Below are positions 56,597-64,000 of a DNA stretch of 64,000 bases, in pieces. Source of the DNA: Nostoc sp. UHCC 0870 (GTDB taxonomy: Bacteria; Cyanobacteriota; Cyanobacteriia; Cyanobacteriales; Nostocaceae). A model generated the notes under the pieces. It was not told the origin of the DNA, made no database searches, and was given only the letters and a program-made list of their open reading frames with translations. Each line of letters begins with the position of its first letter. Positions within the stretch are counted from its first letter, which is position 1. A program made the translations under genes and the position numbers. The stretch is from NCBI RefSeq assembly GCF_022063185.1, contig NZ_CP091915.1, positions 1 to 64,000 on the forward strand, written 5' to 3'.

Positions 56597-59500
56597 ATTG
56601 ATTCCACCAAGACTAAATTGTTCAAGTGAAGGTAAAGGCCTATCTGCCAATTGGAGACGAGTTCTCATAAGCAAAGAAGTATCACCTAAGCGTCTAAGCC
56701 ATGTTCCTTCACCAAACCAACTGAAAAAACGTCCATCAGGTGCATTGGTGTTAATAGTGGAATCGAAAGCATCAAGTCCCCAGCTAAACTGAGAGCGGAC
56801 AAATAAAGATGACAATGTGCTACGATTTGTCCAGTCTTGAGAAAACCTAACAGCAGAAACCCGTGTGCGACCATTGGGGTCTGCTCCCGCAGATATAGGA
56901 AAGGGAGTATTTTGCAAAGATGATTCATTTTCTAGTCTGCTAGCTGTCAATCCAAGAGCAAATTCTTGGGCGGAGGTGGCTGAAGCTTGACGGAGTAAAG
57001 GTTGTCTGTAGGTTAGTTCGTACAGGCGGGCATCAGAAACAATGTCTAAGGTGGTAAAAGGTTCTTCAATTATATTGTTAGAAATATTGGCATAGGAAAA
57101 GCCGATTGTGCCGTTTTGGTGATTCAAGGGAAGAGAGTAACTAGCGGTTAGAGCATTGCTGCCATCTGTATTCCTGTATCCGACGCTGAGAGTATCGCCT
57201 AGTCCGAGTAAGTTAGTTTGGGATAGCTCTAATCTACGCTGGAAGCTTCCAGTAGCTGGAGAACGATAATTGTCTAGAGCGACATTAGCTTTAAACTCTT
57301 GACGAGGAGTAACATAAATATTCAAAACCGCTTTATCAGGTGTAGTACCTTCCTTCAAGCTGGCTGAAATTTTTGCCAGTAATGGGTCTTGTTGTAGCAG
57401 TTGTAACGCTGATAATAAACGCTTGTTGTTGAGTATCGGTTGTGGAATACGTGCCCGAATATAATTGTGCAAGCGACCACCTCCGGTGGGGCGCAGCCCA
57501 TCGCCACCGATAATATTGATTTGTTCTAGTTTCCCTTCTACTATGCCAATAGTAACCACTGCCTCATTAATCTTGAGTGATTGGTTTTCTGATACAGGGA
57601 GGTAAGCTCCAGAGTTGATGTAACCTTTGTCTACATAGTAGTTAGTAACAGTATCAGTAACTTGTAACAAATTAGAGAAAGAAATTTCTTTCCCTACAAA
57701 AGAAGCTACCAGTTTCTCTAATTCCTGATTACTAAAGACTGTATTTCCTTGAAAAATAAATTTTCTGATTTTGATTATTTGCTGTGTGTTTGGTATTGGT
57801 GATTGAGAAGGTATTGGTAAGGAAGTAGGCGGAATTGTCGGCTGTTGATGTGGGGTAAAAGTCGAAGTTAATCTAGGAAGATTCTGTATAATTGGGATAT
57901 TTTCGGAATTTATTTGATTGGCTTCAACTGGTGTTAAAAATAAGTTATTTGCTACTAGAGAGGCTAATAGTGATTGTGTATTCACTGGATATTTTCATGG
58001 TGTAATTGTTTTAAAATTTGTTCTACAAACTGACGGAATTAATATTTAGGGATGATTTCGTCAGTTTTTATCAGTCAATTTTACTGGCTATCAGAAATAT
58101 TGAAATGACAGGGTGGTTCTGATATGGGGTTAGAAATAGTTAAATCATTAGGTGTAACAGTGAAACTTACAGTTCCGTCACCGTTATTTTTCCAGCCTTG
58201 TGCTGAAACGATAGCTTGATTTTCAATTTGATTAGATTGGTCTATTGGTGTAGTGGGAGCGACGATTGATTCTGAGGATTCGTCTGTCCATCCCACCGTA
58301 GCATCGAGAATATCGGAAGGGTTTCTAGGTATTCCTCCCTTACCTGTGATTGATAGTTGCTCAGTTTGATTTGGCGGTTCTGGAGAACAAGTATTTTTAA
58401 TTTCAGTAGGGTCAAAAGTTGAAGCCTTGATCCCAGAGAAGCCAAAGTCTAGTTGTGAAGTATTGATTTTAACAGAGCCATTAACACCTTGTTCGGAACT
58501 AGCTGTAATTTTACTGTTTTGTGACACAAATAAGCCTTGAGTTGTGATTTTAATATTCCCGCCTCTTCCTTCAAAAGCATTAGCTGTGATGCTGCTATTG
58601 TTTTGCAAGACTAATACGCCTGTATTAATGTCAACATTTCCACCATTGCCATTAGTGCCGTTTGTACCTGCGGTTGCAGAGATAATACCGTTGGACAAAT
58701 CAAGGTTTTGCGAGTTCAAGCTGATATTGCCGCCTTGACCAACAGATGTTGTGGCATTAATATTTCCGCTTTTAAGCTGAATTGTATTAGCGGTAACGCT
58801 AAGATCACCAGCATTACCTGTGCCAATATTTCCTACGCTAATTAGCCCTCCTTGATTAATATTCAAATTTTCAGTATTAATAGTTACTCTTCCGCTAGAA
58901 CCAGAAGGAATTGAAGGTAGGTTAAAAATTCCTCTCACAGCTTCGTTAACAGTGTTAGCTGAAGAACTGATGAAGCTAGGCTGAGAGTTTATCGATTGTC
59001 CACTCACCTCTACAGATTCTCTAGCATTAATATTGACACTACCAGCATCTCCAGATGCTAAAGAAGCTGAGTTAACTATTGCTCCGTCTTTTAATTTTAA
59101 AATTGATGTATTTATATTAACAGCCCCAGCATTTCCAGAGCTAAAGGTTGCAGAGCCTATATTACTTGGTGCAGAGCGTTCTAATTTGAAGCCTGTAATT
59201 TCGATAAATTTGGCATTGATAGTTACTGTATTTCCGTTTCCAGAGCCAAAAGTTGAGGATGCTATTGCTCCGCCATCAGTGATGTATAGCTGATCAGTAG
59301 AAATCTGGACATAGCCAGCATTTCCTTTAGAAACTGTAACAGCACCCATCGTACTGATAATATCTCCTCTACGAAAAGGATTAGCAAATCTATTAGGTAA
59401 TAAATTTATTGAATTAGAGGCATCAATAATTACATTACCTCCTAAAGCATCACTGTATGTAGTTGAGTTGATTCTTGCTCCATCTTGAAGGACTAGCTTC

Positions 59501-59759
59501 TGAGTAGAAATTCTAATATCACCACCTTTTCCGGTATTTAGGCTTTCTACTCGTAAGCTACTCGAAATATTGCCGTCTGGAGAAGTTCCTTGTACCAATA
59601 GAGAAGCAGAAGCACTTACGCTAATATTTCCAGATGAAGTGTTTCCTAGATTTTGAATTAATATGATTGAACCTAGGGTGTTGACTTTGGGTATCTTATG
59701 ATGATATTTCTTCATACAGGATAGACACCTAAAAATATCAAATTGAGGTTGGGTGGTTA

Positions 59760-60005
59760 ATGAATAAATTAAAAAGTTCCTCCAGCCGATTAATTCGTCT
59801 GTTTAAACAAAGTAGAGAGAATTGGAAAGAGATAGCCCTTGAGAGACAAAAAAAGCTCAGAGCATTAGAAGTAAAAGTTAGGGATTTATTGCTCTCAAGA
59901 GAGAATTGGAAAACACGGGCGATGAAAGCAGAAAAAGAACTACGTATCCTTCATACCAATTTGGTTGATGGACAAAAAAAGGGGAAGAAAATTCCGAAAA
60001 AATAG
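59760..60005 (+). CDS. First ORF of the tpsA-inserted IS
   Basis: An 81-residue, very basic coiled-coil protein ('LERQKKLRALEVKVRDLLLS'; SRENWK occurs twice). It ends two bases before the next start, after an A6 run (GAAAAAATAG) that could permit frameshifting into the downstream frame. Such small upstream ORFs supply DNA-binding or regulatory functions in some IS families. Confidence 0.65.
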   Translation: MNKLKSSSSRLIRLFKQSRENWKEIALERQKKLRALEVKVRDLLLSRENWKTRAMKAEKELRILHTNLVDGQKKGKKIPKK

Positions 60006-60007
60006 AG

Positions 60008-61300
60008 ATGGTGGCAGCGTTCGGGCATCAATATAGCGTTCAAACAGTACAAAAAGCCATACAACAAAGCATTGATTCTGGAAGTAGCTTACGAGGAGTT
60101 GAGAATAACTTGAAGTGGGAAGCATCGGCGGAGGAAGTAAAAACTCCCTGCTTCAGTAGTGTGAGAAGTTGGTTAGGAAGAATTGGTTTATATGAACTAC
60201 AACGAGCCAAAGAATACCGAAGTGATTGGGTTTTTATTATAGACCTAACAGTAGAATTAGGAAAGCAAAAGTGTTTGGTGGTTTTGGGAGTATCTCAACA
60301 ATACTTAGAATCGGAAGTTTTCCCATCAAAAAGAGGATTAAAACACCATGATGTTCAAGTATTAGCACTGGAAATCATGGATTCGACCAGAGGAGAATTG
60401 ATTGAACAAAAGCTTTGTGAACTAACTACTAAAGTGGGCTGCCCAGTACAAATAATAGCAGATCATGGTAGTGACATTGAAAAAGGAATTAAGCTTTACA
60501 TACAAAAATATCCAGATGTAGTTTATACGTATGATGTAACTCATGCAATGGCTTTATTACTCAAACATGAGCTAGCTAATTCCGAAAAATATCAATCTTT
60601 TATTCAAAAATGTAATCAGTGTCGGCATCAACTTCAACAAACCGAATTAGCCTTTATATCTCCACCATCGCAACGCTCTCAATGTCGTTATTTCAATGTA
60701 GAGAAGTTGATTAATTGGGCAGAGAAACTGTTGAAATGTCCAATTGAGACTTTATTAAAATTAGCAGAAACTTCTGACCCGGACATTTTCAATCAAAAAT
60801 TAATTATGAAGTTTGGATGGTTAAAAGATTATCAAGAAGACATCCGGATTTGGAGTCAAATGGTGATGATGACCAGAGCCTTAGAAATTCAACTTAAACA
60901 AAACGGTATTAATCAAGAATCTCTAGCTGAATTCCAGTTAAAAAACAATTCAACATTTCTGGATATAACTTTCCCACAAAATATTTGGTTATATATAAAA
61001 ACTGAAATCGAACAGATTCCCAAGGATAAAACTTTTTTGGCAGCTTCTGATATCATTGAATCTATTTTTGGTAAATACAAACATTTTTCCTCTAGATGCC
61101 CTCTCAAACAGATAGGTCAGATGATTTTAAGCATTTGTTTATGTACGATGAATTTGACCACATCTGTGGTTAAACAGGCATTAGAAAATGTTCGCTATAT
61201 AGACCTTAAGGATTGGTCATCTCAAGTTTTTGGTCAGTCCATGCTCTCGAAAAGAAAAATCGTATTTTCGACCTTAGATAACGACGCAGAATTTGTATGA
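60008..61300 (+). CDS. Transposase of the tpsA-inserted IS (DDE type)
   Basis: A 430-residue protein starting MVAAFGHQYSVQTVQKAIQQ. 'WVFIIDLTVELGKQKCLVVL' (Asp near 75), 'VQIIADHGSDIEKGIKLY' (Asp near 155) and 'VVYTYDVTHAMALLLKHEL' give an RNase-H-like core, with a late 'AASDIIESIFGKYKHF' Glu near 350. These fit a DDE transposase. It is intact. Confidence 0.75.
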   Translation: MVAAFGHQYSVQTVQKAIQQSIDSGSSLRGVENNLKWEASAEEVKTPCFSSVRSWLGRIGLYELQRAKEYRSDWVFIIDLTVELGKQKCLVVLGVSQQYLESEVFPSKRGLKHHDVQVLALEIMDSTRGELIEQKLCELTTKVGCPVQIIADHGSDIEKGIKLYIQKYPDVVYTYDVTHAMALLLKHELANSEKYQSFIQKCNQCRHQLQQTELAFISPPSQRSQCRYFNVEKLINWAEKLLKCPIETLLKLAETSDPDIFNQKLIMKFGWLKDYQEDIRIWSQMVMMTRALEIQLKQNGINQESLAEFQLKNNSTFLDITFPQNIWLYIKTEIEQIPKDKTFLAASDIIESIFGKYKHFSSRCPLKQIGQMILSICLCTMNLTTSVVKQALENVRYIDLKDWSSQVFGQSMLSKRKIVFSTLDNDAEFV

Positions 61301-62208
61301 ACTTTTTTTAATGCTTTTCCTACAAAGTCAACACCCTAGATTGAACCATCTTGCAAATCAATATTGGCTCCGTGTGCTTGAACCAATCCACCGGGATTGC
61401 CACTTGCATTAATTAGAGATTGCTTAGAAATATTAATATCGTCGAAGTGGGATACTCCTTCATAATTAAAAGACCAGCCGTTAGAAGCGGGAATAAGGTT
61501 AATAAAACCTGAATTTATACTGCCTAACTCAATATTTCCACTTTGAGAGGCTAAATTAGCCCCCTCTAAAGTGATTTTGTCAGCCAGTAAAGCTAATGTT
61601 TGCTTTTCATTTACAGATAAATGCAGTGAATTATTATTTGGAATAGTGGGTGAAAAGAGTGAACTAGGAGCAATCAACCCTTGTCCTGCTCCCTCCACCG
61701 TAATACTTCCAGAGTTGCCATTAAACCTCAAACCAATAGGAATATCAATTGTGAGTAGCGGTGCTTGAGGATTAGTAGCACTAAAAGAACCATTAGGGAA
61801 CTCAATAGCATCGGCGGTAGTAGCCAAAAACGAACCACCGATATCCAAACGAGCATTAGGGCCAAAGACGATGCCACTGGGGTTAATTAAAAACAGATTA
61901 GCTGTACCGTTAGCACTAATTAATCCATCAATATTAGATACAGAACCACCAGTAATTCGAGTGATGATGTTCTGCACATCTAGCCCATTTTTGAAGTGAA
62001 CGCTAGTTCCTGTAAGTATGGAGAAGTCCTGAAAACTGTGGAAAAGATTATTTCCTACTTGAGTTCCCCCTTCGATAATTCTGGTGTTTCCATCTAATGT
62101 GGTGGTGGAATTATTAGGCAGAGTTAGATCAGGGGTCATTTGCGCTTGAGCCTTTGAGAGAACACACAACAACAAAAAATTAAAAAAAATGAAAAGCCGA
62201 TATGTCAT

Positions 62209-62621
62209 AGGGAAGTGAGCAGCTTGAAAATCCCCAATGATTAGTGGGTTTTCAACTGCTTGATCAAGGGAAAAGGAACTTCAGGACTCAGAATTTAGAA
62301 GTCGAAGAATAATAACTCCTGACTCCTGAGTTCTTTGTCATAAACCTAATGAGAGAGTTTATCAAAAACAGAACGAAAAAGATAGTTAAATATTTTTAGT
62401 TAAAATTCTTTTGTGTAGGACAAAAGCTACGAAAATCAATAAAAAGATAGTTGCGTGATTGACAATTTTATGGTGTAAGTAGGTATTGAAGATAAATCTT
62501 TTGATAGACAATTGCGAAAAGTAGCAAATAGTGAATTATTTAATCAATCAATTAACTTGATATTAGCATTAAAACATAAGGATACAGTCCTGCTGAATAA
62601 TTCAAATTCTCATTTCTGACG
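62209..62621. other. Intergenic region upstream of tpsA
   Basis: 413 bp without a gene. It holds a short tandem repeat of ACTCCTGA and AGGACTCAGA units near 62279-62330, the same type as at 8.0 kb, followed by AT-rich sequence that could include promoters for tpsA. Confidence 0.4.
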
Positions 62622-63170
62622 TTAGAACTGATCTTCTTTCCAGGCTTGTTCTTCCCAGTATTCATCAGTTTGCTGTAGAGCCAGAAGTTCAAGTCTCCAA
62701 CAGTAGTAGTCAGTAGCCTTAGCAGTGACAGCACCAAGGATAGCCCCAATGAATATAGAAGCGAGGACAGGTTTCCAGTCGCCTCTCCAGAGGGCATCTA
62801 GGGTTAGCCAAGTCAGCAGAATGTATGCGGTGATTGCAGATGATATATTGATGCTAGACCAAAAAAGTGGCTTGGGAATACCTTGTCTTTTGAGTAACAA
62901 CCATTGAGTGAGAACAGCGAAAGCAGCCAAGATGATGGTGAAAAGACCGAGTAGAATAGCGATATCCTTAGTTTTGAGAAGATCCCAAGTGAAGGACAAC
63001 AGTACAGAGAAAGTCACCAAAGCTCCGAAGAAGTAACCGACAGTAACAGCCAACATATTAGCAACAGTCCACCAGCCCCAACTGAGTCGAAGGCGAAGCC
63101 TCAATACTCGTTCGTGAACAGCAGACATTGTGAGGCACAGAAGTATTGCACTCCAAAAAAAACCATCCAT
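62622..63170 (-). CDS. Four-span membrane protein, unknown
   Basis: A 182-residue inner-membrane protein with hydrophobic stretches near residues 5-20, 36-62 ('MLAVTVGYFFGALVTFSVLL'), 70-92 ('IAILLGLFTIILAAFAVLTQ'), 108-125 and 135-152 ('VLASIFIGAILGAVTAKA'). The C-terminus is acidic and aromatic. It stands next to the two-partner secretion genes but 400 bp away, and its relation to them is unclear. Confidence 0.6.
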   Translation of the reverse strand: MDGFFWSAILLCLTMSAVHERVLRLRLRLSWGWWTVANMLAVTVGYFFGALVTFSVLLSFTWDLLKTKDIAILLGLFTIILAAFAVLTQWLLLKRQGIPKPLFWSSINISSAITAYILLTWLTLDALWRGDWKPVLASIFIGAILGAVTAKATDYYCWRLELLALQQTDEYWEEQAWKEDQF

Positions 63171-63205
63171 TGATTTGCGGTTATGTATAACTAAACTTGA
63201 AGCAA

Positions 63206-63469
63206 TTAATCGCAGAAGCCATCAACACGCAACTCGCGCCAAATATCAGAAGCTTGCCAGCCGGAGTTACCCGCAGAGGGGAATGTGGGGTAGTCTTGTC
63301 CGGGAGGATAGCTTTGCAGATATTCTGTGGCTGGGCTTTCTGTATCTACAGATTGCTCTAGATCAGCGATTGGTTGTGAAGGAATAAAATCCTCAATTAG
63401 TTCTTGTGGTAGCTGTGGGGGGATGGCTTTTTTAAGAGAGAGAAGTTCAGGTTTTTTGGTGGGTTTCAT
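63206..63469 (-). CDS. Small Pro-rich hypothetical protein
   Basis: An 87-residue protein starting MKPTKKPELLSLKK with a Pro/Gln/Ser-rich, probably disordered middle ('QSYPPGQDYPTFPSAGNSGW'). It lies 35 bp upstream of the four-span membrane protein on the same strand and could form an operon with it. No motif recognised. Confidence 0.45.
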   Translation of the reverse strand: MKPTKKPELLSLKKAIPPQLPQELIEDFIPSQPIADLEQSVDTESPATEYLQSYPPGQDYPTFPSAGNSGWQASDIWRELRVDGFCD

Positions 63470-63615
63470 ATTGCGGATGGTTTTAAGGCTGCCAAAATTA
63501 AAAAAGAAATGAAAAACCCCAGCCCATGAGACAGGTTGGGGGGATATAAAATACTATCTACCATCATGACACAACGGAATACTTGCTCAAGCATCTTCAG
63601 ACTGGAGGTGGATTT

Positions 63616-64000
63616 ATGAACAAACCTCCATCTCGTAAGCAGCCAAAACCGACAAAGGACAATCCAGGTTCAGCAACGATTGATGTGGCGGCGGTTGAAG
63701 TACCAGAGTTAACCGAAGAAGAATTGCGCGATCGCCTGCACCTGGAGCGAAAAGTCGAAAGGGCGTTCTATGAGGCGGGGAAAGCCTTGATGGAGTTGAG
63801 GGATCGCAGATTGTACCGAAATACGCACCGAACATTTGAGGAATATTGCAAAGACAGATTTGGTTACAGTCGTGATGCGGCGTACTTGAAGATTTCGGCT
63901 ACTGAGGTATATGAAAATATTCAGAAATTTTTGCCGACCATTGGTCGGCATTGGAATTTGCCGACCAATGAACGTCAATTACGCCCGTTAGCTAAAGCCG
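63616..64000 (+). CDS. Plasmid protein with FEEYCxxRFGYSR motif, partial
   Basis: ATG 63616 follows GGAGGTGG and the frame stays open to the window edge (128 residues). After a basic, Pro-rich N-terminus it carries 'LRDRLHLERKVERAFYEAGK', 'THRTFEEYCKDRFGYSRDAA' and 'LPTNERQLRPLAK', a set found in phage and plasmid DNA-binding proteins of ParB-like/KilA-associated type. Probably a partition or regulatory protein; the 3' half is outside the window. Confidence 0.65.
   Translation, partial: MNKPPSRKQPKPTKDNPGSATIDVAAVEVPELTEEELRDRLHLERKVERAFYEAGKALMELRDRRLYRNTHRTFEEYCKDRFGYSRDAAYLKISATEVYENIQKFLPTIGRHWNLPTNERQLRPLAKA

Larger units (their letters stand above)
55124..57985 (-). pseudogene. TpsB/ShlB-FhaC outer-membrane transporter, interrupted by an IS
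   Basis: The 5' part (57985-56597) has a signal-like start, a Pro-rich linker, a POTRA domain ('KIRKFIFQGNTVFSNQELEK', near 72-92), a second POTRA-like unit and beta-barrel strands to 'PLPSLEQFSLGGIN'. The 3' part (55453-55124) continues 'TVRGYRQDTFISDNGFLL', the VRGY motif, and ends 'GIYFSLNYQLF'. Removing the IS and one copy of its 3-bp duplication rejoins GGINTVRGY in frame. The gene would export the adjacent TpsA protein. The truncated 5' part could still be translated to a non-functional barrel. Confidence 0.9.
59674..61338 (+). mobile_element. Insertion sequence in tpsA, 1665 bp with 9-bp target duplication
   Basis: Inverted ends read TAGGGTGTTGACTTTG (16 bp, exact). The flanking duplication GATTGAACC is perfect at 59665-59673 and 61339-61347. 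It carries two + strand ORFs. Family not assigned with certainty; the transposase is of an unclassified (ISNCY-type) cyanobacterial group. Confidence 0.85.
58081..62208 (-). pseudogene. TpsA filamentous-hemagglutinin-type exoprotein, interrupted by an IS
   Basis: The 5' part (62208-61339) has a signal peptide ('FIFFNFLLLCVLSKAQAQM') and the TPS secretion domain with 'IITRITGGSVSNIDGLISAN', NLFLINPSGIVFG and 'LDIGGSFLATTADAI', all diagnostic. The 3' part (59673-58081) has many beta-helix repeats with 'GNAGxVxI' and 'GxGGNIxI' units. Without the IS and one 9-bp duplication, 'DLQDGSIILIQNLGNTSSG' joins in frame. It would be secreted by the adjacent TpsB. Short for an FHA-type protein (about 820 residues in total). 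Confidence 0.9.

Noticed and set aside
1..64000. tRNA, rRNA and riboswitch genes
   Set aside because: No cloverleaf with CCA-end context, rRNA-like stretch or known riboswitch core was found by eye.

Overview
The window reads as part of a large conjugative plasmid from a filamentous, Nostoc-type cyanobacterium. Evidence: repeated GCGATCGC (HIP1) octamers, heptanucleotide short tandem repeats and GTAGCGTCCC palindromes between genes, a CyRepA1-type replication protein carrying DUF3854, a MobF relaxase with a C-terminal DUF3854 module, and families common in these bacteria (CHAT, NB-ARC, kinase-TPR, two-partner secretion). There are no rRNA or tRNA genes and no core metabolic operons.

Layout. 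1-0.9 kb: the 5' part of an actin-like ATPase gene running off the left edge. 1.6-6.4 kb: MobF relaxase and two small helical proteins. 6.4-21 kb: a minus-strand conjugation operon in the order regulators, VirB2, VirB3, VirB4, an anchored protein, VirB5-like, VirB6, VirB8, VirB10, VirB9-like, an exported protein, VirD4 and two cytoplasmic proteins. 21.3-25.7 kb: a putative defence island with an AIPR-like gene divergent from an AAA ATPase/DUF4276 pair, then a nucleotidyltransferase-like gene. 25.7-27.9 kb: a tyrosine recombinase operon. 27.9-32.1 kb: maintenance, with a ParM/ParR-like pair, repeats resembling parC, and parA-parB. 32.1-44.8 kb: mixed cargo with many gene remnants, including a MoxR/VWA pair, an ACT/Rossmann-like pair, a PD-(D/E)XK protein and a second recombinase. 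45-49.4 kb: the large replication gene and its upstream region. 49.4-63.5 kb: NB-ARC, kinase-TPR, CHAT and two-partner secretion genes, the last two broken by ISs. A further plasmid gene runs off the right edge.

The clearest oddity is that the conjugation cluster carries about 19 single-base indels. About 15 are one extra base, nearly always A in a sense-strand A run, and about 4 are one missing base, G or C where it can be placed. Apart from these shifts the frames stay open over almost their whole length, and every reconstructed gene comes out as a whole number of codons. Genes elsewhere in the window are not affected this way. The module is therefore recently decayed, locally mis-assembled, or rescued by slippage. 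A second set of lesions disables secretion: two ISs with perfect target duplications (3 bp and 9 bp) interrupt both tpsB and tpsA, and the adjacent CHAT gene is fused tail to tail with another truncated gene.
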